Assembly (NCBI RefSeq): GCF_017912555.1
Contig: NZ_JAERSD010000015.1
Coordinates: 47,584-111,583, forward strand
Length of the DNA stretch: 64,000 bases
DNA from: Bacillus sp. REN3
Lineage (GTDB): Bacteria > Bacillota > Bacilli > Bacillales > Cytobacillaceae
Direction: 5' to 3'
A program made the position numbers and the translations under genes. Under the pieces are notes generated by a model. The model was not told the DNA's origin and did no database searches. It saw nothing but the letters and a program-made list of their open reading frames with translations. This document shows positions 35,329 through 44,204 of the stretch, piece by piece; positions within the stretch are counted from its first letter, which is position 1; the number at the start of each line of letters is the position of its first letter.

Positions 35329-36216
35329 ATGTATGAAGAAGGCTGCATCGATGTCAAAGGCGGAAGAGTCTGGTATGAATACTATAATAAAGGTGCTGAA
35401 GGGATTCCGGTAATCGTTCTCCATGGCGGTCCGGGATCGTCAACTTATTCGATGAAGGGATTGAAGGAGCTGAGTGCCGATCGGCCGGTAATCCTTTATG
35501 ATCAGCTTGGCTGTGGGAAATCGGAAAGGCCGGACGACCTTTCCCTCTGGCAGCTTGAACGGTTTGTGGAGGAACTTGGTCAGGTGAGGGCAGCTTTGGG
35601 ACTCGGAAATGTCCATCTTCTCGGTCATTCATGGGGAACGACTCTTGCAGCATCCTATGTACTGGAAAATCCAGAGGGCGTCAAGAGCGTCGTTTTTTCC
35701 AGCCCCTGCCTGAGTGCGCCTTTATGGGAACAGGATCAGAAGCGGAATATCAAAAAGCTTCCGCAAGATATCCAGGAAACCATCCTCCGCTGCGAAGCTG
35801 AGGGCACAACTGATTCAGAGGAATTCAAGCGGGCAATCAAGGTTTTCAGCAAGGAATTTGTCTTCCGCGGAGAAATGGACCCTAAGTGGAGGCAAGAGGG
35901 CGCGAGCTATCGGAATCCGGTCGTTTATGAGACCATGTGGGGTCCATCTGAATTTACCGTGCAGGGAAATTTGAAAACATTCGATTGCACAGACCGTCTG
36001 AATGAGATTGTCTGTCCGACGCTCTATGCATGCGGCCGCTATGACGAGGCAACGCCGGAAACAACGAAGTATTACAGCAGCCTTACTCAGGGCTCCAGCT
36101 TCTATGTCTTCGAGAACAGCGCCCATATGGCCTATATCGAGGAGCCGGAGGAGTATCTATCGGCAGTGGGTGGGTTTTTGCGCAAGGTCGACCATGCAGG
36201 TTGCAGCATTCGCTGA
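35329..36216 (+). CDS. pip: proline iminopeptidase-family alpha/beta hydrolase
   Basis: A 295-residue S33 serine peptidase of the proline-specific type. Visible: the oxyanion region H-G-G-P-G-S-S (32-38), Y-D-Q-L-G-C-G-K-S (57-65), nucleophile elbow G-H-S-W-G with Ser101, the acid in C-G-R-Y-D-E-A-T-P, and the catalytic His in E-N-S-A-H-M-A-Y-I-E-E-P-E-E-Y. The length matches the family. It follows the DMT exporter by 12 bases with a GGGGG ribosome site, so it is the second gene of a small operon. Expected to be cytoplasmic (no signal peptide) and to free N-terminal proline or a similar residue; close relatives also act as amidases or lactonases. Confidence 0.85.
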   Translation: MYEEGCIDVKGGRVWYEYYNKGAEGIPVIVLHGGPGSSTYSMKGLKELSADRPVILYDQLGCGKSERPDDLSLWQLERFVEELGQVRAALGLGNVHLLGHSWGTTLAASYVLENPEGVKSVVFSSPCLSAPLWEQDQKRNIKKLPQDIQETILRCEAEGTTDSEEFKRAIKVFSKEFVFRGEMDPKWRQEGASYRNPVVYETMWGPSEFTVQGNLKTFDCTDRLNEIVCPTLYACGRYDEATPETTKYYSSLTQGSSFYVFENSAHMAYIEEPEEYLSAVGGFLRKVDHAGCSIR

Positions 36217-36467
36217 AAGCAGTGCTGCTGTTTGACATGAGCGTTTGTTTTCGCCATCACCGATATTCATCAATCCGATCCTGACGTTGGTTAGTTATTA
36301 TGGAAGCAAGTAGATCACAGAAAAATAATTCAGTGTATTCCCAGTTTTTTTAAAGAAAGCTGTGACATGAATTAAAAAACGAAACTATCTTTCTCCCTTT
36401 TCCGTATTAAAAGTTACAAATATTTGTAAAAAAAGCGACCGAAAAAAAGGAAGGGGAGGAAAAAGGC

Positions 36468-36728
36468 ATGTTTCAATCTGTCTCTGTGATCGTGTTGTGT
36501 GGCTATGTCTTGTTATCCCTGTTATTGATACCTATGCAATACTTGTACATTAAAGAGTTAAGGAAATTGGAAGAGGAAAGAGTGCAACAAGGAATCACCC
36601 AGAATGAACTATACGATAGAATGCCCTTTGAAAGACAACAGTTGCATTACAATGCACAAGGCAATCCATTATTTATCTTAGCCAATCTATTTGCAACAGT
36701 CCTATATAAAATAAAGAACAGAAAGTGA
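36468..36728 (+). CDS. small membrane protein, DUF3949-like
   Basis: An 86-residue protein with an N-terminal membrane helix (V-S-V-I-V-L-C-G-Y-V-L-L-S-L-L-L-I-P), a charged central helix (L-R-K-L-E-E-E-R-V-Q-Q-G-I-T-Q) and the motif F-E-R-Q-Q-L-H-Y-N-A-Q-G-N-P, then a second hydrophobic stretch. This layout resembles DUF3949 proteins of Bacillaceae. It has a strong GGGGAGGA ribosome site and stands alone. Function unknown. Confidence 0.65.
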   Translation: MFQSVSVIVLCGYVLLSLLLIPMQYLYIKELRKLEEERVQQGITQNELYDRMPFERQQLHYNAQGNPLFILANLFATVLYKIKNRK

Positions 36729-37082
36729 ATCCCAACCTTCCTTCGGCGGCTTACCGGCAGACCGATAAAAAGGACTGAGCTGCCTATCGAAAAAGGTGAT
36801 TGCCTTTTCACTTAGGGTTACCCAAATGCCTGATAGAATCAATCATATCGTTTTCCGCTGCAAAAAACAGAGTGCCTCTGGCACCCATCAATGGCCCCAG
36901 CCTTCAAGATGAAAGGGGACTCTTGCTAACCCACCGGATTGATGAATGCAGTCGCAGCAAATAAGTACGGATCGGCATTTTCAGCATTCCGACCGACACG
37001 ATGCAATTCTGGGAAGCTGCTTGTTTTAAAAGAATTATTTATAAAATTGGCAAAAAGATATACCGTTCGTTTTTCATTCGTG
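36729..37082. other. intergenic upstream of B12 riboswitch
   Basis: No gene or repeat seen. A TATAAT at 37083-37088 is the likely -10 box of the riboswitch transcript; its -35 box is not clear. Confidence 0.45.
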
Positions 37083-37114
37083 TATAATAAACAGCAGCGG
37101 AAAATTTCATAGAT

Positions 37115-37395
37115 TAAGGATCTGGTGTCTATCAATCTATCTTTAGCTGGATTGAAGACTTAATAGGGAAGTTGGTGAAATTCCAACGCGGTCCCGCCAC
37201 TGTGAATGGGAGCTTTAAGCATCGGCCACTGTACGTATGTATGGGAAGGCGCTTGAAAGCAATGACCATGAGCCAGGAGACCTGCCCGATTCTTCGCACC
37301 ATCAAACCTACGAGGATAGGAGGTGTTTGGCTGGATTCTGGCATTTTTCCAGGAAACCGATTCAAACATCTCCATAATGATGGAGGTGTTTTTTT
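37115..37395 (+). ncRNA. cobalamin (adenosylcobalamin) riboswitch with terminator platform
   Basis: The conserved core is present: TAGGGAAGTTGGTGAAATTC, CGCGGTCCCGCCACTGTGA, GGGAG, and the B12 box A-G-C-C-A-G-G-A-G-A-C-C-T-G-C-C at 37271-37286. It is followed by an intrinsic terminator (ACATCTCCAT-AATG-ATGGAGGTGT plus eight T, 37364-37395), 60 bases before btuF. Bound coenzyme B12 should favour termination. An upstream GGAGGTGTTTGG stretch (37319-37330) can pair with the terminator left arm and act as the antiterminator. Confidence 0.93.
37364..37395 (+). terminator. riboswitch expression-platform terminator
   Basis: Ten-base stem with one G-U pair, AATG loop and a run of eight T, ahead of btuF. 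Confidence 0.85.
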
Positions 37396-37455
37396 AATTT
37401 TCAGGAATGGAACTACATAAGGAATGATGAAAACAGAATGTTGGAGGAATGTCGG

Positions 37456-38424
37456 ATGAAGAAGCTGAATGCATTATTAATTGCTTTATTGGTGGCGGTT
37501 TTTGCCCTCGCTGGCTGCGGGGATTCAACTGCCGGTGAACCGAAGGATAACAAGGAAAAACAAACAGCTCAAGAAGAAAAGAGCGTATTCCCGGTAACGG
37601 TCACGGATGCCCGCGGCCAGGAAATCTCCCTTGATTCGAAGCCTGAAAAAATCGTTTCGGTCATCCCAAGCAACACAGAAATCGCGTATGAATTGGGTCT
37701 GGAGAAAGAAATCGTCGGTGTCTCCGATTTCGATAACTACCCGGAAGAAGTGGCAGAAAAAGAGAAAATCGGCGGACTGGAGTTTAATATAGAGAAAGTC
37801 ATTTCCTTGAAGCCAGACCTTGTTCTAGGCAATGCATCAGGCATGAATAGTGCCAAGGATGGTTTCAAGCAGCTTGAGGATGCTGGAATCAAGGTGCTGG
37901 TCGTGAACGACGCGAAAAATTTTGAAGAAGTCTACGAATCAATCGAAATGATCGGTACAGCCACAGGTGAAAAAGAAAAGGCGGAAAAGCTTGTTGCCGA
38001 CATGAAGGAAAAAGTTGCTGAAATTGAATCGAAAGCAAAGGGAATCAAGGAAGAAGATAAAAAGTCTGTATTTGTCGAAGTCGCACCCGCGCCTGAGATT
38101 TATGCTGCAGGTAAAAACAACTTCATCGACGAAATGCTGCAGATTATTCACGCAGAAAATAGCGTGACCCAGGATGGCTGGCCAAAGTTGGACTCTGAAG
38201 CCGTCGTGAAAAGCAACCCTGACGTCATTGTGACGACACACGGCTATTACACGAACGATCCCGTGAAGAACGTGACGAGCCGTGAAGGCTGGCAGGGAAT
38301 CAAGGCTGTCAAGGAAAACAGGGTCATCGATGTCCATTCTGACAAGGTAACCCGCACAGGGCCAAGACTTGTCGAAGGACTTGAAGAGATGGCAAAGGCC
38401 GTTTACCCAGACGTCTTTAAATAG
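37456..38424 (+). CDS. btuF: cobalamin/corrinoid ABC transporter substrate-binding lipoprotein
   Basis: A 322-residue lipoprotein of the BtuF/FecB type-III binding-protein family. The signal peptide ends in the lipobox L-A-G-C (Cys21), followed by an acidic/basic linker and the binding fold (F-P-V-T-V-T-D-A-R-G-Q-E-I, then P-E-K-I-V-S-V-I-P-S-N-T-E-I). The start at 37456 is chosen because GGAGGA lies 7 bases upstream; the ATG at 37438 overlaps that site's leader. It is the first gene behind the B12 riboswitch, so it most likely binds cobalamin or precursors outside the membrane. No permease (btuC) or ATPase (btuD) follows; a strong terminator stands right after it. Confidence 0.88.
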   Translation: MKKLNALLIALLVAVFALAGCGDSTAGEPKDNKEKQTAQEEKSVFPVTVTDARGQEISLDSKPEKIVSVIPSNTEIAYELGLEKEIVGVSDFDNYPEEVAEKEKIGGLEFNIEKVISLKPDLVLGNASGMNSAKDGFKQLEDAGIKVLVVNDAKNFEEVYESIEMIGTATGEKEKAEKLVADMKEKVAEIESKAKGIKEEDKKSVFVEVAPAPEIYAAGKNNFIDEMLQIIHAENSVTQDGWPKLDSEAVVKSNPDVIVTTHGYYTNDPVKNVTSREGWQGIKAVKENRVIDVHSDKVTRTGPRLVEGLEEMAKAVYPDVFK

Positions 38425-38534
38425 AGTTTTGCTGGATTGAATGAATAAAGATGGCCCGACTGGGATTGAACCAGCCCCAACACGGTTCAAGACTACTAAA
38501 ACTGGGATTAAACAGGTGCAGGAATTTTCCGCAT

Positions 38535-38563
38535 GGCAGAAGATCGGTATCTTCTGCCTTTTT
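38535..38563 (+). terminator. intrinsic terminator between btuF and cbiZ
   Basis: GGCAGAAGAT-CGGT-ATCTTCTGCC followed by TTTTTG: a perfect 10-bp stem. It would separate btuF from the rest of the cobalamin genes unless read through. Confidence 0.9.
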
Positions 38564-38628
38564 GTAAAAGCTTTGGTGATTCGGATCCACTAGTATGGGG
38601 TCCATCACCGGGAAAGAAGGGTAAAAAC

Positions 38629-39351
38629 ATGCCTGAAATGAAAAAAGGAACTTTCACGCAGTCCGGAGGCCTGCCACATTTTGAAATTAATGAGTCCTTC
38701 CTGCAGGAGTCGGAGGAATTCATTGCCTTAACGTCACCAATCCCTTTAAAAACGCTATCCTCTGCGGTAGTCGGCTCGGGAACCGGCTTGTACAGTGCCT
38801 TCGTGAACAGGCATGTGAATAAGAATTACTGCTGCAGTGACCACCAGCGCGAACTGGCCGAGTATTTACGGAGTCGTGGCTTTGAACCGGAGGAAACGGT
38901 GGGCATGATGACGGCTGTCTTCCCTAAGGATGTAAGCTATCGATTCTATGAAGGAAATGGTTTTTCAGTATTGATCGTTGTGACCGCAGGCGTAGGCAAC
39001 GCGGTCGATGCGTCAAATAGTGACTCGCATCCGCTCCATCTCACTCCGGGAACGATCAATACCTGGGTGTTCGTGAATGGCACCCTGGCTGATGAGGCTT
39101 TCGTCCAGAGCATTATGACGGCGACGGAAGCAAAGACAAAGGCTCTGGCTGAACTAAAAGTCATTGACCGGGTGACCGGGACTGTGGCGACCGGCACTTC
39201 CACCGACAGCATCTTGATTGCCGCTACACAGAGTGGCAAAGAACTTCCTTACGCCGGAACGATCACAGAGCTGGGCAGGGTGATTGGAAGAGGTGTGTTT
39301 ACGTGCACACATGAATCCATCAGGAAAAGCATGAAGAGGCGAATGAAATGA
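38629..39351 (+). CDS. cbiZ: adenosylcobinamide amidohydrolase
   Basis: A 240-residue CbiZ enzyme. It removes the aminopropanol arm (or the wrong lower-ligand loop) from adenosylcobinamide or pseudocobalamin to give adenosylcobyric acid, which can then be rebuilt with the preferred ligand. Family motifs: T-L-S-S-A-V-V-G-S-G near 44-53, V-T-A-G-V-G-N-A (about 121-128), G-T-I-N-T-W-V-F-V-N (about 143-152) and G-T-S-T-D-S-I-L-I-A-A-T (about 184-195). I start at 38629 (GAAGGG upstream); the frame runs open to 38533, but that region is the terminator hairpin. It overlaps cbiB by four bases (ATGA). Confidence 0.9.
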   Translation: MPEMKKGTFTQSGGLPHFEINESFLQESEEFIALTSPIPLKTLSSAVVGSGTGLYSAFVNRHVNKNYCCSDHQRELAEYLRSRGFEPEETVGMMTAVFPKDVSYRFYEGNGFSVLIVVTAGVGNAVDASNSDSHPLHLTPGTINTWVFVNGTLADEAFVQSIMTATEAKTKALAELKVIDRVTGTVATGTSTDSILIAATQSGKELPYAGTITELGRVIGRGVFTCTHESIRKSMKRRMK

Positions 39352-40313
39352 TCCTCAGTCATCTGGCAGCCCTCACGATTGCAGTCATCCTTGATTTTTT
39401 CATTGGCGATCCACCGGACTGGCCTCATCCTGTTAAATGGATGGGCTCATTGATCCATCGGCTCGAGGGGATGTGGAACAAAGGGAAGCATAAAAAAACG
39501 AAGGGCATTGCGATGCTTGCAGTTGTTTTGTTTACGGTTGGCGGACTGACTTTCCTGCTGGTATCCTTCTTCTTCCAAATCCATCCTGTTGCAGGAATCC
39601 TCGCGGAAGCCATCCTCACATCGACTGCGATTGCCCAAAAAAGCCTTAAGGATGCGGCCATCACTGTATATGTGCCACTGGAAAAAGGCGAGATGGAGAA
39701 CGCAAGGCAAAACCTTTCCTATATCGTTGGCAGGGATACCGATCGGCTGGATGAACAGGGAATTGTCCGTGCGACAGTGGAAACTGTTGCCGAGAACACG
39801 AGTGACGGGATTACCGCGCCGCTTTTCTGGGCGCTTCTCGGTGGGGCACCGCTTGCCTTGATTTACCGGGCGATTAATACTTGTGATTCGATGGTAGGAT
39901 ACAAAAATGAAAGATACCTTGAATTTGGCTGGGCATCCGCCCGCCTTGATGATGCGGTGAATTGGATTCCGGGGAGGATGACCGCAGTCTGTATGCTGAT
40001 TGGCAAACGGCCAGTATATTTTAGCCGAAACGATGCATGGACAATAGTCCTGCGGGACGCGAAGAAACACCTGAGCCCGAACAGCGGCTGGGGGGAAGCA
40101 GCGGCTGCGGCGATCTTGGGTGTGCAGCTCGGAGGCGTGAATTATTATAAAGGCATCGTTTCGATCAGGGCTGTGATGGGAGACGAAATCGTCCCATTGA
40201 ATAAACAACATATTTTAAAAGTGAATGAGATTGTCGATGCCACAGTGCCAATCTTTTTAAGTCTGTTATGGCTGGGAGGGATGTTGTATGAAATGGCCGT
40301 CTCATGGCTCTAA
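39348..40313 (+). CDS. cbiB: adenosylcobinamide-phosphate synthase
   Basis: A 321-residue integral membrane enzyme (CbiB; CobD in Pseudomonas naming) that attaches aminopropanol phosphate to adenosylcobyric acid. Recognised by the opening L-D-F-F-I-G-D-P-P-D-W-P-H-P-V-K-W-M-G and the motifs V-E-T-V-A-E-N-T-S-D-G-I-T-A-P-L-F-W, Y-R-A-I-N-T-C-D-S-M-V-G-Y and N-S-G-W-G-E-A-A-A-A. Several hydrophobic segments are seen. It starts inside the cbiZ stop (ATGA) and its end overlaps cobD by 26 bases, so these genes are translationally coupled. Confidence 0.93.
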   Translation: MILSHLAALTIAVILDFFIGDPPDWPHPVKWMGSLIHRLEGMWNKGKHKKTKGIAMLAVVLFTVGGLTFLLVSFFFQIHPVAGILAEAILTSTAIAQKSLKDAAITVYVPLEKGEMENARQNLSYIVGRDTDRLDEQGIVRATVETVAENTSDGITAPLFWALLGGAPLALIYRAINTCDSMVGYKNERYLEFGWASARLDDAVNWIPGRMTAVCMLIGKRPVYFSRNDAWTIVLRDAKKHLSPNSGWGEAAAAAILGVQLGGVNYYKGIVSIRAVMGDEIVPLNKQHILKVNEIVDATVPIFLSLLWLGGMLYEMAVSWL

Positions 40314-41367
40314 TCCTCAATACTTATATGCAGCAATGAAACTTGGGATGCCTGAGGAATACGTGGATTTCAGCGCGAATATCAATCCGCTCGGACCGCC
40401 GGCTCTTTTAAAGAAGAATTGGGTCGGGCTATTCGATCGCATCTCAGATTATCCTGATCCAAAGGGAGCTGGACTGAGGCAGAAGATTGCTGTGAAGGAA
40501 GGATTGGAGGAAAGCTGGATATTGATCGGGAATGGCGGTGCGGAGCTGATTTCGCTTGTCGGCAGGCTGCTTGCTGGGAAAAGGGCGGTAATCGTCCAGC
40601 CAGCCTTTTCGGAATATGAAGAAGCATGCAGTGTCAATGGCTGTGAGGTCCATTATCACCAGCTGGACCTTGGCAGCTGGGAGTTGGAGGAAAGTGTCCT
40701 ATCGAGCAAACTCCAAAACTCAGATGCTCTCTTCCTATGCAACCCGAATAACCCGACAGGCGTTTATTTTCCGCGGCGAGTAATCCTGCATCTAGTGGAG
40801 GAATGCAGGAAGCATGATTGCCTGCTGATCGTGGATGAAGCATTCTACGACTTCGTTCCCGGCTACGAACCAATTGTCCCATACATAAAAGAATATGAGA
40901 ACCTGCTGGTGATCCGGTCGATGACCAAGATGTTCGCTATCCCTGGATTAAGGCTTGGCTACCTGCTGGCCGCTCCGGAGGTCATAAGGGAACTAGCCCG
41001 CTGGCAGCCGCAGTGGGGCATGAATTCAATAGCATTGAAGGCAGGTGAATGGTGCCTTGATAGTGAACAATATATAGCAAGGACCATTCAATTGATTGAA
41101 TCAGAAAAACAGAGGCTTTTTGACTTTTACAGGAAAAGAGGGCTTAAGGTCTCGCCATCCAAGGCGAACTTTTATTTATTGAAGGATCCAGCACTGGGAG
41201 ACCAGCTGCCTTTCTTTCAGTTCCTGCTGCAGCAAGGGATCATTCCACGGCATACTATGAACTTTCCGGGACTTGATGGTGCCTGGCTGAGGTTTGCAGT
41301 CAAAAGTCCTGAAGATAACAAAAGACTGATGGAGGAGGTGGAAGGATGGCTGGGCAGTCGGCTTTGA
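40288..41367 (+). CDS. cobD: threonine-phosphate decarboxylase
   Basis: A 359-residue fold-type I PLP enzyme that converts L-threonine-O-3-phosphate to aminopropanol phosphate, the substrate of CbiB next door. The signature includes F-S-A-N-I-N-P-L-G-P (28-37), C-N-P-N-N-P-T-G (151-158), Asp183 in I-V-D-E-A-F-Y-D-F, and the PLP lysine Lys214 in R-S-M-T-K-M-F-A-I-P-G-L-R-L-G-Y. GGGAGGG lies 7 bases before the ATG, inside the end of cbiB. Length is normal. A histidinol-phosphate aminotransferase is the main alternative, but the operon makes CobD far more likely. Confidence 0.93.
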   Translation: MKWPSHGSNPQYLYAAMKLGMPEEYVDFSANINPLGPPALLKKNWVGLFDRISDYPDPKGAGLRQKIAVKEGLEESWILIGNGGAELISLVGRLLAGKRAVIVQPAFSEYEEACSVNGCEVHYHQLDLGSWELEESVLSSKLQNSDALFLCNPNNPTGVYFPRRVILHLVEECRKHDCLLIVDEAFYDFVPGYEPIVPYIKEYENLLVIRSMTKMFAIPGLRLGYLLAAPEVIRELARWQPQWGMNSIALKAGEWCLDSEQYIARTIQLIESEKQRLFDFYRKRGLKVSPSKANFYLLKDPALGDQLPFFQFLLQQGIIPRHTMNFPGLDGAWLRFAVKSPEDNKRLMEEVEGWLGSRL

Positions 41368-41927
41368 TTTTCATCAGCGGAGGTGTCCGCAGCGGCAAGA
41401 GCAGCTTCGCCGAAAAGCTTGCCATCGATATTGCGGAGCGGTGCTGCGTGCAGCTCCATTATGTTGCAACAGGCCAGTCGAGTGACCGTGAGATGGAGGA
41501 ACGGATCATCCGTCATAAACAGGACCGCAGGGACAGCGGGCGAAACTGGACGACATGGGAACAGCCAAGGAACCTGGCTGAGCTCTCCAGCTCCTTTTCA
41601 TGTGGCGATGTGGTCCTTCTTGATTGCCTGACAACTTTGTTGAATAATGAATTTTTCCATGGCGGTGATCGGTGGAGACACGAGGATTTCCAGTTGCAGG
41701 TCCATAATGGAATTGCCGGCGCAATCGAAGGAATAGCCGGCAGAACTCATACGCTTATTGTTGTCAGCAACGAGGTACTCAATGGGACGGTGGCGGATCA
41801 TGAAATGGTGTTCACGTACATGAGGCTGCTTGGCCAGATCCATCAAACGATCGTCCGAAAATCGAAATTCGCCTATATCGTTGAATCTGGGATTCCGATT
41901 TTAAAGAAAGGAAGGGAAACCCCGTGA
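41346..41927 (+). CDS. cobU: adenosylcobinamide kinase/guanylyltransferase
   Basis: A 193-residue CobU/CobP enzyme that phosphorylates adenosylcobinamide and then transfers GMP to make adenosylcobinamide-GDP. The P-loop F-I-S-G-G-V-R-S-G-K-S (residues 9-19), the guanylylated histidine (His57 in R-I-I-R-H-K-Q-D-R-R), and D-C-L-T-T-L (about 97) and S-N-E-V-L-N-G (about 140) motifs are visible. The last differs from the usual N-E-V-G-x-G. It overlaps cobD by 22 bases and ends with GTGA shared with cobQ. A second, shorter CobU-like gene lies further along the operon (44725). Confidence 0.9.
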   Translation: MAGQSALIFISGGVRSGKSSFAEKLAIDIAERCCVQLHYVATGQSSDREMEERIIRHKQDRRDSGRNWTTWEQPRNLAELSSSFSCGDVVLLDCLTTLLNNEFFHGGDRWRHEDFQLQVHNGIAGAIEGIAGRTHTLIVVSNEVLNGTVADHEMVFTYMRLLGQIHQTIVRKSKFAYIVESGIPILKKGRETP

Positions 41928-43432
41928 AAGGAATCATGGTACTTGGTACGGCTTCGGATTCAGGCAAGAGCCTGATTGCTACCGCGATTTGCCGTGCCTT
42001 CGCCAACGAAGGCATCAAGGCAGCCCCTTTCAAGTCACAGAATATGTCCAATAACTCCTATGTGACCATGGACGGAAAGGAAATCGGGAGAGCCCAGGGT
42101 ATCCAGGCAGAGGCCGCGGGAATCGAAGCAACCGTCTGGATGAACCCGATCCTATTGAAACCGAAATCCGATCAGCAATCAGAAGTGGTCCTGCTTGGAA
42201 AAGCGCAAGAGATTTTGTCTGGCAGGGGATATCGGGATTCTTTTTACGAGAAGGGAATCGAAACGATCCGGTTGGCTCTTGGCCGGCTCGCCGAAGAGTT
42301 CGAAGTGGTTGTCATGGAGGGAGCGGGCAGCCCGGTCGAGATTAATCTGAAGGAACGCGAACTTGTGAACATGAAAGTCGCTGAACTCGCGGATATTCCG
42401 GCAGTCCTCGTCGCTGACATCGACAGGGGCGGCGTTTTCGCCAGCATTGTCGGAACATTGGAGCTGCTGCCACCGGAAGAGAGGGAGAGAGTGCAGGGAG
42501 TGATCATCAATAAGTTCAGGGGCGATCTTTCTTTATTCGAGGAGGGAGTCGAATGGCTTGAAGACAGGACGGGAATCCCGGTTCTGGGAGTGCTTCCTTT
42601 CCTGGAAAATCACATGATTGACGGCGAAGACTCCCTGTCTCTTCCGCCATCCGCCTATAAGGACGGACTCGAGATCGTTGTGCTCAAGCCTCCTTATATC
42701 TCCAATTACAGTGACATCGAGCCTTTTTATTTCGAGCCGGATGTTTCCATCCGCTGGGCAGCCCGGCTATCTGAAATCGGAAGCCCGGATGCGGTGATCA
42801 TTCCAGGGACGAAAAGCACAATCCGGGATTTACAGTATTTCAAACGGGAAGGACTCGATAATTGGATGCGGTCCTTTGCCAGGAGGGGCGGCTATATTGC
42901 CGGGATATGCGGCGGCTATCAAATGCTTGGCGAGCAGCTGGCCGATCCACTCGGGAGCGATACGGGGTCCGTTCATTGCCGGGAAGATGGTATTGGGATC
43001 ATCCCTGCGGAGACAACCTTTTCAGCAGACAAAAAGACGGTCAGAACTGTGGCAAAGCTGGTTCCTTCCATTGGCAGGGACATAATCGTGCAAGGCTATG
43101 AAATCCATTTGGGAAGGACCGCCGCTACCCACCCTCATGGCGGGCAAAGCCTCCTCCTTTTAGAGGATGGAACTGAGGAAGGGTATTATGGAAAAGACGG
43201 ACGTGTAATCGGCACTTATCTTCATCATCTTTTTCATAATGATGAATGGAGGAACTGCTGGCTGAACTGGATTCGTGAGGAAAAAGGGCTCCCTTTGCAG
43301 GACACGATCCACATCAGGAGCTTGAAGGAGCTAAAGTACGACGAGCTTGCGGAACATTTACAAAACCATCTCGATTGGGAAAGGCTGAAAGAGATTGTCT
43401 TCAGCTGGAGGAAGCACCATGAAATGGCTTAA
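41924..43432 (+). CDS. cobQ: adenosylcobyric acid synthase (glutamine-hydrolysing)
   Basis: A 502-residue CobQ/CbiP that amidates four carboxyl groups of adenosylcobyrinic acid a,c-diamide. The N-terminal dethiobiotin-synthetase-like domain has G-T-A-S-D-S-G-K-S (6-14) and K-S-Q-N-M-S-N-N-S-Y. The C-terminal class-I glutaminase-like domain has Cys329 in G-I-C-G-G-Y-Q-M-L-G and the downstream G-T-Y-L-H-H-L-F motif. It starts with GTG overlapping the cobU stop. Its presence in an otherwise late-step/salvage operon implies that cobyrinic acid diamide is made elsewhere in the genome or supplied by salvage. Confidence 0.94.
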   Translation: MKGIMVLGTASDSGKSLIATAICRAFANEGIKAAPFKSQNMSNNSYVTMDGKEIGRAQGIQAEAAGIEATVWMNPILLKPKSDQQSEVVLLGKAQEILSGRGYRDSFYEKGIETIRLALGRLAEEFEVVVMEGAGSPVEINLKERELVNMKVAELADIPAVLVADIDRGGVFASIVGTLELLPPEERERVQGVIINKFRGDLSLFEEGVEWLEDRTGIPVLGVLPFLENHMIDGEDSLSLPPSAYKDGLEIVVLKPPYISNYSDIEPFYFEPDVSIRWAARLSEIGSPDAVIIPGTKSTIRDLQYFKREGLDNWMRSFARRGGYIAGICGGYQMLGEQLADPLGSDTGSVHCREDGIGIIPAETTFSADKKTVRTVAKLVPSIGRDIIVQGYEIHLGRTAATHPHGGQSLLLLEDGTEEGYYGKDGRVIGTYLHHLFHNDEWRNCWLNWIREEKGLPLQDTIHIRSLKELKYDELAEHLQNHLDWERLKEIVFSWRKHHEMA

Positions 43433-44204
43433 TGGATTCCTGATCAATCTGCAGTTTTTCTCATCCATCCCGGTGAACGTTGCTTTGCCGATGGACAAGG
43501 AACATCTGGATAAAAGCATCAGGACCTTCCCGCTGCTCGGCCTGCTGCAGGGCGGTATTTATGCTTTCCTGCTTTATGCCGTCCTGGAGTGGACTCCATT
43601 CACTTCGCTTGCAGCCGCATTTGCAGTTTGGCTTGCTGCCATCATCCTGACAGGGGGGATCCATCTTGATGGATGGATGGATGCCAGCGATGCGTTTTTT
43701 TCCTACCGCAGCCATGAAAAAAGGCTTGAAATCATGAAGGATCCAAGGGTCGGCGCTTTTGGGGTCTTATCCGTCCTTGTTCTGCTGAGCATGAAGTTCT
43801 TTTTCATTTATGAGATCGTCCTTAAGATCCAAACAGAAAGCTACCTGCTTGTCGCCATGATCCCTGTTTTCGGTAAGCTTGCGATGGGTTTTCTACTTGT
43901 CACCGTAAAACCTGCTAGAAACGAGGGCCTCGGGGTCCTTTTCAGGAATGCCGCTTCAGGAAGGACGCTGCTCATATATCCTGCGTATTTGCTTGTCTAT
44001 CTTGCGTTCGCGGCGGCTGGCGGCCAGCTGGTGCCTGCGGGATCTTTTATCCTTGCGATAGTCCTTATTGTGCTGTTCTTACGGAAAAAGATCGTTAGTT
44101 GGTTTGGCGGCATGACAGGGGACCTTCTTGGCGCCAGTACAGAAGGAGCGGAGGTGTTGCTTTGGATGACATTGTGGCTATTGCACTATTCCGTCATGGG
44201 ATGA
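43419..44204 (+). CDS. cobS: adenosylcobinamide-GDP ribazoletransferase (cobalamin synthase)
   Basis: A 261-residue membrane enzyme that joins adenosylcobinamide-GDP with alpha-ribazole (phosphate). Motifs: F-L-I-N-L-Q-F-F-S-S-I-P-V at the start, the metal-binding G-G-I-H-L-D-G-W-M-D-A-S-D-A (about 78-91), D-P-R-V-G-A-F-G (about 107-114), and G-G-M-T-G-D-L-L-G-A near the C-terminus. The start at 43419 is taken because GGAGG lies 7 bases upstream. It overlaps cobQ by 14 bases and cobC by 43. Confidence 0.93.
   Translation: MKWLNGFLINLQFFSSIPVNVALPMDKEHLDKSIRTFPLLGLLQGGIYAFLLYAVLEWTPFTSLAAAFAVWLAAIILTGGIHLDGWMDASDAFFSYRSHEKRLEIMKDPRVGAFGVLSVLVLLSMKFFFIYEIVLKIQTESYLLVAMIPVFGKLAMGFLLVTVKPARNEGLGVLFRNAASGRTLLIYPAYLLVYLAFAAAGGQLVPAGSFILAIVLIVLFLRKKIVSWFGGMTGDLLGASTEGAEVLLWMTLWLLHYSVMG

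Noticed and set aside
38445..38500. tRNA-like GGGATTGAACCAGCCCC stretch after btuF
   Set aside because: It does not fold into a cloverleaf and lacks the invariant T-loop GGTTCGA and a 3' acceptor partner.
38533..38628. Upstream extension of cbiZ to an ATG at 38533
   Set aside because: That stretch is a perfect intrinsic terminator hairpin and the peptide does not look like CbiZ; ATG 38629 has a better ribosome site.
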